From Nonlabens sp. Hel1_33_55 (GTDB taxonomy: Bacteria; Bacteroidota; Bacteroidia; Flavobacteriales; Flavobacteriaceae), in assembly GCF_900101765.1 (NCBI RefSeq), contig NZ_LT627735.1, positions 248,001 through 312,000 on the forward strand: 64,000 nucleotides of DNA, written 5' to 3'. A model generated the notes under the pieces. It was not told the origin of the DNA. It ran no database searches and worked only from the letters and a program-made list of their open reading frames with translations. Below, in pieces: positions 33,745 to 42,698 of the stretch; the stretch's first letter is position 1; each line of letters starts with the position of its first letter. The translations under genes and the position numbers were made by a program.

Positions 33745-35049
33745 ATGAGAACAAAATCAAGAAAGAAAAATCGCATTAATGTCATCACTTTGGGCTGTTC
33801 CAAAAATGTGTATGATAGTGAAGTGTTGATGGGTCAGTTGAGAGCCAGTGGCAAGGATGTGGTATATGAGGAAGAAGGCAACATTGTCGTGATCAACACC
33901 TGTGGGTTTATCGATAATGCCAAAGAAGAATCTGTAAATACCATTCTTGATTTTGTAGACCGCAAGAGCCGTGGCGAGGTGGATCAGGTTTTTGTTTCTG
34001 GTTGTTTGTCAGAACGTTACAAGCCAGATTTGCAAAAGGAAATCCCAGATGTCGATCAGTATTTTGGGACTACAGAGCTTCCATCGTTGCTTAAAGCACT
34101 AGGAGCAGATTACAAACACGAACTCATAGGCGAGCGTGTGACTACGACTCCTAAAAATTACGCCTACTTCAAAATTGCCGAAGGTTGTGATCGCCCATGT
34201 TCCTTCTGTGCGATCCCACTTATGCGTGGTGGACACAAGAGTACGCCTATCGAAAACCTGGTTATTGAAGCTGAAAAGTTAGCTGCCAAAGGTGTCAAAG
34301 AATTAATTCTTATTGCTCAAGATTTGACCTATTATGGTCTGGACCTCTATAAGAAACGCAGGCTTGCAGACCTTTTAAAAGAACTTGCAAAAGTGGACGG
34401 CATCGAGTGGATTCGCATGCATTATGCCTTCCCAACTGGTTTCCCGGTGGACGTTCTGGACGTGATGAATGAGGAGCCTAAGGTCTGTAATTATTTGGAC
34501 ATCCCATTACAACATATTTCTACGCCCGTATTGAAGTCGATGCGACGCGGTACTACGTTTGAGAAAACAAATGCGTTGTTGGATCGCTTTCGCGAAAGCG
34601 TGCCACAAATGGCTATTAGAACAACTTTGATCGTTGGTTATCCTGGAGAAACGGATGAAGATTTTGAGATCCTGAAGCAATGGGTCAAAGATCAACGCTT
34701 TGAGCGTATGGGCTGTTTTACCTATAGCCACGAGGAGAATACGCATGCATACAAATTAGAAGACGATGTGCCTGCAGAAGTAAAACAGGAACGTGCCAAT
34801 GAGATTATGGAAATCCAATCCCAAATCTCTTGGGAGCTGAACCAGCAAAAAATAGGGCAACAATTTAGAGTCATGATTGACCGTAAGCGTGGTAATCACT
34901 TTGTAGGTCGTACAGAATTTGACAGTCCTGATGTGGATAATGAAGTGCTCATCGATGCGAGCGAGCACTATTGTAGTGTTGGTGAGTTTGTGATGGTAGA
35001 AATCACAGATGCAGAAGATTTTGACCTCTACGCAGTACCGGTAGCTTAA
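33745..35049 (+). CDS. rimO: Ribosomal protein uS12 methylthiotransferase RimO
   Basis: Radical-SAM methylthiotransferase that modifies an Asp of ribosomal protein S12. The N-terminal MTTase domain has INVITLGCSKNVYDSEVL and NTCGFIDNAKEES, with Cys ligands for the auxiliary cluster. The radical-SAM motif CxxxCxxC is in EGCDRPCSFCAIPLMRGG. DIPLQHIS, TTLIVGYPGETDEDF and a C-terminal TRAM domain complete it. The product is 434 residues from ATG 33745; the extra 12 residues from 33709 overlap the promoter box. The palindrome codes for DRFRESVP at a position where relatives also read RFRE, so it evolved in place. Confidence 0.95.
   Translation: MRTKSRKKNRINVITLGCSKNVYDSEVLMGQLRASGKDVVYEEEGNIVVINTCGFIDNAKEESVNTILDFVDRKSRGEVDQVFVSGCLSERYKPDLQKEIPDVDQYFGTTELPSLLKALGADYKHELIGERVTTTPKNYAYFKIAEGCDRPCSFCAIPLMRGGHKSTPIENLVIEAEKLAAKGVKELILIAQDLTYYGLDLYKKRRLADLLKELAKVDGIEWIRMHYAFPTGFPVDVLDVMNEEPKVCNYLDIPLQHISTPVLKSMRRGTTFEKTNALLDRFRESVPQMAIRTTLIVGYPGETDEDFEILKQWVKDQRFERMGCFTYSHEENTHAYKLEDDVPAEVKQERANEIMEIQSQISWELNQQKIGQQFRVMIDRKRGNHFVGRTEFDSPDVDNEVLIDASEHYCSVGEFVMVEITDAEDFDLYAVPVA
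34585..34600. repeat. Dispersed palindrome, copy 12 (in rimO)
   Basis: Exact 16-mer read as R-F-R-E-S. Confidence 0.95.
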
Positions 35050-35219
35050 CGCTCCTCATCCTTCTCACGTTCCGCACGTTTCTCACGGAAGCTTTCCCTA
35101 AAGTTGCGACGCTTGCGATTCTTAACCGATGTCTGTCGGGATTTATTCCAGCCTAGAAAGATGAAGAAGGCAACGATGACAGCTGCGATATAAATGTAGT
35201 CTGTGTACTGACCGAACAT
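35046..35219 (-). CDS. Small single-span membrane protein (57 aa)
   Basis: MFGQYTDYIYIAAVIVAFFI is an N-terminal membrane helix, followed by FLGWNKSRQTSVKNRKRRNF and a highly charged, mostly basic tail (RESFREKRAEREKDEER). No family recognised; a cytoplasmic basic tail on one helix is suggestive of a small accessory protein. Its stop codon overlaps the convergent rimO stop by 4 bases. Frame integrity and the plausible topology support it as a gene despite its size. The 205 bases between it and the next gene show no clear feature. Confidence 0.6.
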   Translation of the reverse strand: MFGQYTDYIYIAAVIVAFFIFLGWNKSRQTSVKNRKRRNFRESFREKRAEREKDEER

Positions 35220-35424
35220 AAATTACTCATTATATGATAAAGATAGCAAAATTGCCGATCGCCTATTCGTCTTTTTATACTGTTGTATAGTTCTTCGAAA
35301 ATTGAGGTATTAACCTTAAACGAAAAGAAGGCTTGATTTGAGTAAAACAAAATTTGTTAGGTTTCAATCCACTAAGAGATATTTGCCAACGATGACTGAG
35401 CTGAAATCTACCATTACTGCTTGA

Positions 35425-36114
35425 TTATCGATTCCTTACATCACTTTCCACAACACCATCTCGCAGTCTTATGACACGGTGTGCATGCTCTGCAATGTCT
35501 TCCTCGTGAGTTACAAGAATCACAGTATTACCATCTGCGTGGATCTTGTCAAAAAGTGCCATGATCTCTATACCAGTTTTGGAATCTAGGTTACCGGTAG
35601 GCTCATCGGCTAGGATGATGGATGGATTGTTGACTAGCGCGCGACCAACAGCAACACGCTGGCGTTGTCCACCAGATAGCTGATTTGGTTGGTGATCCAT
35701 ACGATCTGCAAGGCCTACGCTGGTAAGAACTTCAGTAGCTCTAACGTTGCGATCTTTTTTAGACATTCCTGCATAAATCATAGGCAGCGCTACATTATCT
35801 AGTGCTGTAGTTCTGGGAAGTAGGTTGAAGGTTTGAAAAACGAAGCCAATCTCGGTATTTCTAATGTCTGCGAGTTGGTCATCGCTCAAACTGGAAACGT
35901 CAGTACCGTTCAGTCTATAGGTACCTGAAGTAGGTGTGTCTAAGCAACCTAACAAATTCATAAAGGTAGATTTACCAGAACCTGAAGGTCCCATAAAAGC
36001 TACATAATCACCTCTTTTAATGTCAAGATCTATTCCCTTAAGAACCTTTACTTCTTCCTGACCTAATTTGAAATTACGCACGATGTCGCGCACCTCGATG
36101 ACATTTTCACTCAT
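35425..36114 (-). CDS. ABC transporter ATP-binding protein, LolD/MacB type
   Basis: 229 residues. Walker A GPSGSGKST, Q-loop VFQTFNLLPR, signature LSGGQRQRVAVGRAL, Walker B IILADEPTGNLD and switch His in LVTHEEDI. The subfamily (TTALDNVALPM, NLDSKTGIEIM) is that of MacB/LolD ATPases, which drive lipoprotein sorting or mechanotransmission. ATG 36114 (MSENVIEVRDIV) is chosen over an in-frame ATG at 36123. No cognate permease is adjacent, so the partner is encoded elsewhere. Confidence 0.9.
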   Translation of the reverse strand: MSENVIEVRDIVRNFKLGQEEVKVLKGIDLDIKRGDYVAFMGPSGSGKSTFMNLLGCLDTPTSGTYRLNGTDVSSLSDDQLADIRNTEIGFVFQTFNLLPRTTALDNVALPMIYAGMSKKDRNVRATEVLTSVGLADRMDHQPNQLSGGQRQRVAVGRALVNNPSIILADEPTGNLDSKTGIEIMALFDKIHADGNTVILVTHEEDIAEHAHRVIRLRDGVVESDVRNR

Positions 36115-36159
36115 AGTTTCCATACTAATTATTCATAGGACGCAGGAACATGCCGCTCG

Positions 36160-36939
36160 TTACAATTTGATATGAAAAGCTTGTTGTCTTTGTTGTGGTC
36201 TAAAGAAAATGATTCCCCAATCATACGTATCGATGCTAACTGTGACCTTTGAGTGTTTTTGAAGTTTTTTCCAAGCCTTAGTCATTCCCTGAGACCAATA
36301 TATATCATCCAGAATCACCACCGTATCCTCATGACAATGCGGCAAAATCTTTTCAAAGTAGTCCAGTGTAGCCGTGCCGTCGTGATGGCCATCAATGTAG
36401 ATGAGATCATATCTTTCTTCTGATCTGGTATTCGACAATTCTTTAAAAAACTGGTCAAAGGTCTGCTGTGATACTTGAACGTTTTCAAGTTTGAATTCCC
36501 TAAACCTTTCTCGCGCATAACTAGCAACCTCTGCGCTGCCTTCTACCGTACGCACTTGATTTGCAGCTAGGGACAATGAAATGGTGCCAGTTCCTAGTGA
36601 AGTTCCCAATTCCAAAACTTGTTTTGTCTTGAAATAATCACCTATGCGGTAGAGCAACTTCATCTGTTTTAAGGAACTGCAATTGTGCTTTAGGATATTT
36701 GAAGTACTTCGAGAATTACTTTTGAAAACCCTGCTGCCAGCGCCGTGATCAATAATTTGTAGTTGCTGTGGATTATTTTTTACGCTTTCGCGAAAGCGTG
36801 AAAACTTCTCATACTCCTCAAAATAACGATCATCCTTTAAGCAATCGCGACTAAATTCAAATACAAAAGGCGAGTGGATCCCATGCAGGTGAACCGATTT
36901 CCATCGGTGGATGATGTAATGTTTGAGTTGGTGCAGCAC
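36160..36939 (-). CDS. Class I SAM-dependent methyltransferase
   Basis: 259 residues. Motif I is VLELGTSLGTGTISLSLA (near residue 112), motif II VRTVEGSAEVASYARE, and DLIYIDGHHDGTATLDYFE with VVILDDIYWSQGM resembles O-methyltransferases of the CmoA/catechol class, where DD binds a metal. Start MLHQLKHYIIHRWKS. The palindrome codes for SRFRESVK near residue 48. It lies 46 bases upstream of the ABC ATPase on the same strand. Substrate unknown. Confidence 0.82.
   Translation of the reverse strand: MLHQLKHYIIHRWKSVHLHGIHSPFVFEFSRDCLKDDRYFEEYEKFSRFRESVKNNPQQLQIIDHGAGSRVFKSNSRSTSNILKHNCSSLKQMKLLYRIGDYFKTKQVLELGTSLGTGTISLSLAANQVRTVEGSAEVASYARERFREFKLENVQVSQQTFDQFFKELSNTRSEERYDLIYIDGHHDGTATLDYFEKILPHCHEDTVVILDDIYWSQGMTKAWKKLQKHSKVTVSIDTYDWGIIFFRPQQRQQAFHIKL
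36783..36798. repeat. Dispersed palindrome, copy 13 (in methyltransferase)
   Basis: Exact 16-mer, extended to ACGCTTTCGCGAAAGCGT (36782-36799). Read on the minus strand as R-F-R-E-S. Confidence 0.95.
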
Positions 36940-36973
36940 GATTCAAAAATAGGTATTGCGATACATCGTTTCT

Positions 36974-37110
36974 TGTCACCCTAGATTTATTTCATCCTGT
37001 CACCCTGAACTCGTTTCAGGGTATATAGGTTTGTTTCATCCTGTCACCCTGAACTCGTTTCAGGGTTTTAGGGTTTTTTTCAGCCTGTCACCCTGAATAT
37101 ATTTCAGGGT
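36974..37110. repeat. Tandem hairpin repeat, 44-bp period
   Basis: Three units carry a hairpin ACCCTGAA-N4/5-TTTCAGGGT at 37002-37022, 37046-37066 and 37090-37110, exactly 44 bases apart. A decayed fourth unit (36978 on) keeps only the ACCCT and the TTTCATCCTGTC linker and is 20 bases short. Linkers are alike (TTTCATCCTGTC). It fills most of the 207-base gap between the methyltransferase start and the ABC-F stop. Similar hairpin repeats are common between flavobacterial genes. Confidence 0.88.
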
Positions 37111-37146
37111 CTCCTTTATTGATGTCTCCTTAAAGCCGCCTCATAA

Positions 37147-39024
37147 TTAAACGCCCAACCGCTCCGTCAATTCCAGCCATTCCATTTCTTTCTCTTCCAG
37201 TTCTTCTTTAACAGCTCCTAATTTGATGCTGTTTTCAGTCATGGTTTCTGGATCGATGGACTCGTCAAGAAAGCTGTCTTGCAACTTTTTACGATCGATT
37301 TCCAATTGTTTCACTTTATTTTCCAAACGACTCAGCTCCTTTTGATCTTCTCTAGAGATACCTGCTGGCGCCGATTTTACTACCGGTTTAGGTGCTGGTT
37401 TAGCTTCTTGAGTTTTGGCAGCATCCTTTTCTAAAGCAATATCGGTTGTTCCCACATAAGCTCTAAAGTCCGAATAGTTTCCTGGGAAATCTGTGATCTC
37501 ACCAGATTGATTGAAGACCAACAAGTGATCGACAATCTTATCCATGAAATACCTATCGTGACTTACCACGATAATACAACCAGGGAAATCCATCAAGAAA
37601 TTCTCCAAAACGTTGAGTGTTGGAATATCTAGGTCATTGGTTGGCTCATCCAGAATTAAAAAGTTGGGGTTCTGGATCAAGATCGTACATAGATATAAGC
37701 GCTTGCGTTCACCACCACTTAGCTTCTCGACAAAATCATGTTTCTTTTTGTTGTCAAAAAGGAAACGCTCCAGCAACTGGCTTGCGCTAATTATTTTACC
37801 CTTATTGAGCGGTATGAATTCGCCGTATGCCTTGATGACATCAATTACCTTCTGGCCAGGTTTGATGTCTATTCCGCCTTGAGTGTAGTAGCCTATTTTG
37901 ACCGTTTCACCTATGGTAACCTTTCCTTTGTCTGGTGCTAGATCACCATTAATGATGTTGAGAAAGGTGGATTTACCAGTTCCATTTTTCCCTATGATTC
38001 CCACACGCTCACCACGCTGGAAATTATAATCAAAATTCTCTATCAAATTCTTATCACCAAAGGACTTTGAGATGCTATGAAGTTCCACAATCTTGGTGCC
38101 TAGGCGTTGCATATTGATTTCCAACTCTACGTTATGTTCCTTACGACGATTGGAGGCCGCTTCTTTGATCTGGTAGAAATCGTCGATGCGAGATTTGGAT
38201 TTCGTGGTACGTGCTTTAGGTTGGCGACGCATCCATTGCAGTTCTTTTTTGAAAAGCTGTTGTGCTTTTTCTTGAGTGGTTTGCTCAATCTCCAGACGCT
38301 CTTCCTTCTTTTCTACATAGTAGGAATAGTTGCCTTTGTAAGTATAAAGATTACCGTTGTCCAACTCAATAATTTCATTACATACACGATCTAAAAAATA
38401 ACGGTCGTGAGTCACCATAAGAATCGTATAATCTTCCTGCTTAAAGTATTCTTCCAGCCATTCGATCATTTCAAGATCCAGGTGGTTGGTAGGCTCATCC
38501 ATGATCAACAACTGTGGATCAGATAATAGAGCAATCGCCATGGCGATACGTTTTTTCTGACCACCACTCAACTTCCCGACTTGCTGAGAAAGGTCGTCCA
38601 GTTTAAGCTTGGAGAGAATTTGCTTGTATTTAGTCTCAAAATCCCATGCTTGAGCAGATTCCATCTGGTCAAATGCCTTTTGGTAGGCGTCTGCATCATC
38701 CATATTTTCCATTGCCTTTTCATAACGGGCAATAATTTGAATGGTAGGAATGTCTGAAGCAAGAATGACTTCTTCAATAGTCTGGTTGTGGTTCAGATCT
38801 GGTTCCTGAGAGAGGAAAGCCATGCGCAGGTCATTGCGACGATTCACACTACCGCTATCGGGTTGTTCTTTTCCGGCTATGATGTTGAGTAGCGAGGTCT
38901 TACCGTAGCCGTTTTTTGCGACAAAGCCTATCTTTTGACCTTGGTTAATACCTAGCGATACATTCTCGAACAACGCCTTATCCGCAAAGGCGCGTGATAC
39001 ATTTTCAACACTCAAATAATTCAT
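37147..39024 (-). CDS. ABC-F family ATPase (Uup-like)
   Basis: 625 residues with two ABC domains in one chain and no membrane part. Walker A motifs are AKNGYGKTS (~residue 37) and GKNGTGKST (~residue 347); signatures LSGGQKKR and LSGGERKR; Walker B LLIMDEPTNHLD and FLILDEPTNDLD. The linker between domains is rich in charge (P-site tRNA interaction motif region). A C-terminal coiled coil (~residues 555-625, LSRLENKVKQLEIDRKK) is that of Uup, which binds DNA or ribosomes. ABC-F proteins act on stalled ribosomes. Its promoter box is 23 bases upstream. Confidence 0.92.
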   Translation of the reverse strand: MNYLSVENVSRAFADKALFENVSLGINQGQKIGFVAKNGYGKTSLLNIIAGKEQPDSGSVNRRNDLRMAFLSQEPDLNHNQTIEEVILASDIPTIQIIARYEKAMENMDDADAYQKAFDQMESAQAWDFETKYKQILSKLKLDDLSQQVGKLSGGQKKRIAMAIALLSDPQLLIMDEPTNHLDLEMIEWLEEYFKQEDYTILMVTHDRYFLDRVCNEIIELDNGNLYTYKGNYSYYVEKKEERLEIEQTTQEKAQQLFKKELQWMRRQPKARTTKSKSRIDDFYQIKEAASNRRKEHNVELEINMQRLGTKIVELHSISKSFGDKNLIENFDYNFQRGERVGIIGKNGTGKSTFLNIINGDLAPDKGKVTIGETVKIGYYTQGGIDIKPGQKVIDVIKAYGEFIPLNKGKIISASQLLERFLFDNKKKHDFVEKLSGGERKRLYLCTILIQNPNFLILDEPTNDLDIPTLNVLENFLMDFPGCIIVVSHDRYFMDKIVDHLLVFNQSGEITDFPGNYSDFRAYVGTTDIALEKDAAKTQEAKPAPKPVVKSAPAGISREDQKELSRLENKVKQLEIDRKKLQDSFLDESIDPETMTENSIKLGAVKEELEEKEMEWLELTERLGV

Positions 39025-39047
39025 GGAATACCTTCAATAATGGGTTG

Positions 39048-39055
39048 CAAAGCTA
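39048..39055 (-). promoter_or_regulatory. -7 box of the ABC-F gene
   Basis: TAGCTTTG on the minus strand, 23 bases before the ATG at 39024. No matching -33 TTG. Confidence 0.45.
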
Positions 39056-39302
39056 ATTCATTTAAAGGCTTCGACATCTTCTTTGCAATAATTATGGTTG
39101 GTCTGATACTTATCTGAAATTAAATCCTAAAATGAAAGGTGGTGGTCACTTCCAATAGGATGAAATATTAGATTATAAGCCAATCGATTGCTCCTACATT
39201 GTCAACCTATTTAAAGTCTTATTAATGAATTATGAAGCCAACTTGCATTTTGATATTTCACTTGCTAGATGTGTTTTGTGGTTAATGGGATTTAAGTGAG
39301 CA

Positions 39303-39318
39303 CGCTTTCGCGAAAGCG
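39303..39318. repeat. Dispersed palindrome, copy 14 (intergenic)
   Basis: Exact 16-mer 138 bases upstream of the first polysaccharide gene. Confidence 0.95.
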
Positions 39319-39440
39319 GAATTTAATAACGCAACGCAAACAATAAAATCGACGAATTGCAAGTTCAAGTGTAGAGCACATTTTAAAATAGGCTATCTAT
39401 TAAGATAATTTTATATTTACAGGCAATTACCAATTTCCCT

Positions 39441-40220
39441 ATGCGTCAATCGACACTGGTACTAATCATCCTATTGCTATCAATTGCCTCCTGTGTACCT
39501 ACATCTAAGATCACGTACCTGCAGGAATCCAAGTCAACTGTAAATGACAGCCTGATGATGGTGCGACGTTTACAACCACCTTATCGATTGCAGGTGAATG
39601 ATGTTGTTAATATCAATTTGTATCAAAGTGCTGATGAACGGCTGACAACCCTTTTCTCGCCGGCCAGTGGTGAGTCTGTGAGCAGTGCAGGCGTCAACGG
39701 TTATGGTGTTGACCTCAGAGGAGACATACGACTGCCAGAAATAGGTACTGTCAAAGCAATAGGCCTTACTACTGAAGAGTTGCAGGATAAACTGAAAGAC
39801 ATCCTGCTGGAAAAATATTTCAAACAGGAAGAAGAACTGTTCCTAACAGTCAAGCTGGCTGGTATATCTTTTACGATGGTAGGCGAGGTAAGCGGTACTG
39901 GAATTCAATCTGTGCAAAGAGAACAGGTCAATATTATTGAAGCAATTGCTGCTGGTGGTGGTGTCCCAGCCACAGGAGATCTCACCGCCGTTAAAATTGT
40001 ACGTAATTATCCTGACGGTGTCAAGGTACATGAGGTAGATCTCACCACACTGGATGTTGTTTACTCACCATATTACTATATACAGCCCAATGATATGATC
40101 GTTGTGGATCCATTGCCGCAAAAACAAATAGGAATAGGGACTACTGGGCTATCTGCTTTTTCCACCATTTTTTCACTGGTAGGAACAATAGCGGCTGGAA
40201 TATTACTGTTAACTAGATAG
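39441..40220 (+). CDS. wza: Polysaccharide export lipoprotein (Wza-like)
   Basis: 259 residues. Lipoprotein signal MRQSTLVLIILLLSIASC. The polysaccharide biosynthesis/export domain reads PPYRLQVNDVVNINLYQS, then GDIRLPEIGTVKAIGLTTEELQ. A SLBB-type region follows (VSGTGIQSVQREQVNIIEAIAAGGGVP, VKIVRNYPDG). A C-terminal membrane helix (AFSTIFSLVGTIAAGILLLT) is typical of Bacteroidota Wza relatives. It forms the outer-membrane channel for polysaccharide together with Wzc, whose gene starts 3 bases downstream. Confidence 0.92.
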   Translation: MRQSTLVLIILLLSIASCVPTSKITYLQESKSTVNDSLMMVRRLQPPYRLQVNDVVNINLYQSADERLTTLFSPASGESVSSAGVNGYGVDLRGDIRLPEIGTVKAIGLTTEELQDKLKDILLEKYFKQEEELFLTVKLAGISFTMVGEVSGTGIQSVQREQVNIIEAIAAGGGVPATGDLTAVKIVRNYPDGVKVHEVDLTTLDVVYSPYYYIQPNDMIVVDPLPQKQIGIGTTGLSAFSTIFSLVGTIAAGILLLTR

Positions 40221-40223
40221 CAG

Positions 40224-42686
40224 ATGGAAGCAGAAAATGAAGTTAACGCATTATCGGGCATTTTTGATGTCAAACAGTTTCTTCAAAAGCTATTGAAGTT
40301 ATGGTGGCTTTTTTTAATATGCATGGCTATAGGATTGGGTTATGCCTATTATAAGAACCAATTTATACAGACGTTTTATAGAATTGAATCCCTGATCAGC
40401 ATCAAGGATAATAACAACCCGCTGTTTACAAGTAATCAAAGCCTTACGTTTAATTGGGGCGGTACTACAGATAAGGTTACCACAGCGATTATACAGTTCA
40501 AATCTAGATCTCATGCAGAGGTTGTGGTGGATCAATTGCAATATTATGTCAATTATATCAAGGAAGGAGATTATTATAACATTGATGCTTATAAGCAAAC
40601 TCCGTTTTTTGTTTTTGTTGATACTTCCTATGCTCAGTTGTATCAGAAAAACATTAGAATCAAAGTCCTGGACAATGATCGCTTTGAACTGAGTGCTCCT
40701 TTCAGCGGAACTACAGCTGGTGGGTTCGACTTCGTGAAAAAGGAATGGGTCTCTGTAGAAACCCCTCAAGGAGAATGGCAGCAGATATTTGAATTTGGAG
40801 AAGAAATTGACCTGCCTTTTTTACATATTACTATAGAGAGAACCTCAGAGCAGGTAAAGACAGGAGAATGGCTGTTTAACCTAGGCAACTATTGGGGGAC
40901 CGTTATGCGATACAAAGGCATCGCTGTTAGTCAACAACCTACAGGATCTTCTATTTTGAGCCTTAGTATGCAGGGTTTGAACAAGAAACGCCTTATCGAC
41001 TACATTAATAAGAGTAGCGAGGTACTTGTTACTGAGGAATTACGTAAGAAAAATAAATTTGCCGTCAGCACTATAAAATACATCGACAGCAGTCTACAGC
41101 AGCAAAGTAAATTATTGAAAGAGTCAGAAACGGAATTAGCGGCGTTCAGAGATAACACCCAGCTTATCGATGCCACTTCTCAAAGCACTGATTTCAATTC
41201 AAAACTGACCGGTTTTGAGATTCAGAAGCGTGACTTATTGAATAGGTTGAATTATTATGAGACCTTAGATACATATTTAAAGCGGCGTTCAGACTATACT
41301 GCTATACAGGCTCCATCTATTGTAGGAATTACTGAAGGTAGTATAGGTGGTTTCATAGGTCAGCTCATCGGTCTATCTGAAGAGCGCAAGCGATTGGAAT
41401 TTAGTTTAAAGCCAGATGCACCGGCTTTCAGAGATATTGATAGGCAGATAGATGCTTTGAAAACGGTAATTTATGAAAACATCGATAATAGCACCTCGCT
41501 TTTAGAAAATGAACTGGGCCAGATCAATAGGGAGATAGGTAGATTGGAAAGCCAGATCAAGCGATTGCCTAAAGAACAGCAGGAGTTCTTAAAAATCCAG
41601 CGACAGTTTGATATAACTCAGCAGGCTTACAATGTTTTTCAGGCAAAACGTGCGGAAGCTGAATTAGTCAAAGCAGCCAATGTATCAGATGTTTATATCA
41701 TTGACGAGGCAAAAGACACCGGTCAGGGCGGCAGCCAGCGAGATACTAATATTAACTATTTAATCGCGTTGCTGATAGGTATTGCGATTCCGGTTACAGT
41801 GGCTTTTGTACTGACCTTGCTGGATACATTTATCCATTCACCTAAGGAGTTGGAAAGGTTATCTCCAGTCCCTCTAATTGGCGTTATAGGACAGGTAAAA
41901 CACGATAATAATCTAGTAGTTTTTGAGAAGCCTAGGTCTGCCATAGCAGAAGCTTTTAGGGGATTGCGTTCCAGCCTCCATTTTATATACAATCAGGATA
42001 CTGCGTCAGAATCCAAAACAATTATGGTGACCAGTAGTGTTAGTGGTGAAGGGAAAACCTTTACCAGTATCAACCTAGCGACAGTTTTTGCCTTAAGTGG
42101 CAAGCGTACCATACTAGTAGGATTAGATTTAAGAAAGCCTAAGATATTTGACGATTTCAACATTGATAATACGATAGGTGTTTCAAACTATCTGGTAAAG
42201 GATGCCACGTTGAACGAGATTGTCAAATCTTCAGGAATAGAAAATCTGGACCTAGCCTTATCTGGACCGGTACCACCCAATCCCAGCGAGCTTATATTGA
42301 ATAAGCAAACCGCCATAATGCTAGAGGAATTGAAGCAGTCCTACGACTATGTTATTCTGGATACGCCACCTTTAGGATTAGTAGCAGATGCCATGGAGAT
42401 TTCAAAGCATTCAGATGCCAGCCTTTATGTAGTGCGTCAAGGTTATACTAAAAAAGGAATGCTGGATATTTTAAACGATAAGTATTCTAAACAGGAATTG
42501 GGTAACGTAAGTATGCTCTTCAACTATTTCAACGACCGTGCGAGATATGGACATGGGTATGGATACGGATATGGTTACGGTGCCTATGGTAATGGATATC
42601 ATCAAGACAGTGCACCTCAAACGGCAGCTTATCGCTTGAAAACACGGATCAAACAATTGTTTTCGCTTTCGCGAAAGCGAAATTAA
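40224..42686 (+). CDS. wzc: Tyrosine kinase and polysaccharide chain-length regulator (Wzc)
   Basis: 820 residues. N-terminal Wzz domain with a first membrane helix (LLKLWWLFLICMAIGLGYAYY, about 24-44), a long periplasmic part with coiled coils (residues ~290-500), and a second helix (NYLIALLIGIAIPVTVAFVL, about 510). The C-terminal BY-kinase has Walker A SSVSGEGKTFTS (~602), Walker A' LVGLDLRKPK (~631) and Walker B YVILDTPPLG (~709). The tyrosine cluster YGHGYGYGYGYGAYGNGY (about 774-791) is followed by ~29 residues. The last residues, FSLSRKRN, are encoded by the palindrome. Autophosphorylation would control assembly with Wza. Confidence 0.94.
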   Translation: MEAENEVNALSGIFDVKQFLQKLLKLWWLFLICMAIGLGYAYYKNQFIQTFYRIESLISIKDNNNPLFTSNQSLTFNWGGTTDKVTTAIIQFKSRSHAEVVVDQLQYYVNYIKEGDYYNIDAYKQTPFFVFVDTSYAQLYQKNIRIKVLDNDRFELSAPFSGTTAGGFDFVKKEWVSVETPQGEWQQIFEFGEEIDLPFLHITIERTSEQVKTGEWLFNLGNYWGTVMRYKGIAVSQQPTGSSILSLSMQGLNKKRLIDYINKSSEVLVTEELRKKNKFAVSTIKYIDSSLQQQSKLLKESETELAAFRDNTQLIDATSQSTDFNSKLTGFEIQKRDLLNRLNYYETLDTYLKRRSDYTAIQAPSIVGITEGSIGGFIGQLIGLSEERKRLEFSLKPDAPAFRDIDRQIDALKTVIYENIDNSTSLLENELGQINREIGRLESQIKRLPKEQQEFLKIQRQFDITQQAYNVFQAKRAEAELVKAANVSDVYIIDEAKDTGQGGSQRDTNINYLIALLIGIAIPVTVAFVLTLLDTFIHSPKELERLSPVPLIGVIGQVKHDNNLVVFEKPRSAIAEAFRGLRSSLHFIYNQDTASESKTIMVTSSVSGEGKTFTSINLATVFALSGKRTILVGLDLRKPKIFDDFNIDNTIGVSNYLVKDATLNEIVKSSGIENLDLALSGPVPPNPSELILNKQTAIMLEELKQSYDYVILDTPPLGLVADAMEISKHSDASLYVVRQGYTKKGMLDILNDKYSKQELGNVSMLFNYFNDRARYGHGYGYGYGYGAYGNGYHQDSAPQTAAYRLKTRIKQLFSLSRKRN
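42664..42679. repeat. Dispersed palindrome, copy 15 (end of wzc)
   Basis: Exact 16-mer, extended to TTTCGCTTTCGCGAAAGCGAAA at 42661-42682 (22 bases). It codes for the C-terminal S-L-S-R-K-R just before the stop codon. Confidence 0.95.
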
Positions 42687-42698
42687 TTACAGCCATTA

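Larger units (their letters stand above)
39025..39440. other. 416-base gap between divergent ABC-F and polysaccharide genes
   Basis: Holds the ABC-F promoter box (39048-39055) at one end and one palindrome copy near the middle. No RNA gene, small ORF or obvious riboswitch was found. The right end, upstream of wza, is AT-rich (TTTTATATTTACAGG at 39409 on) and is the likely promoter region of the whole polysaccharide operon, but no exact TAnnTTTG box is present there. Confidence 0.6.

Noticed and set aside
36974..37110. CRISPR array
   Set aside because: Only three intact units, each one itself a hairpin, with near-identical linkers rather than unique spacers, and no cas gene nearby.
38107..38394. 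95-aa plus-strand membrane protein
   Set aside because: Antisense shadow of the ABC-F gene; its hydrophobic look comes from the complementary strand of charged codons.
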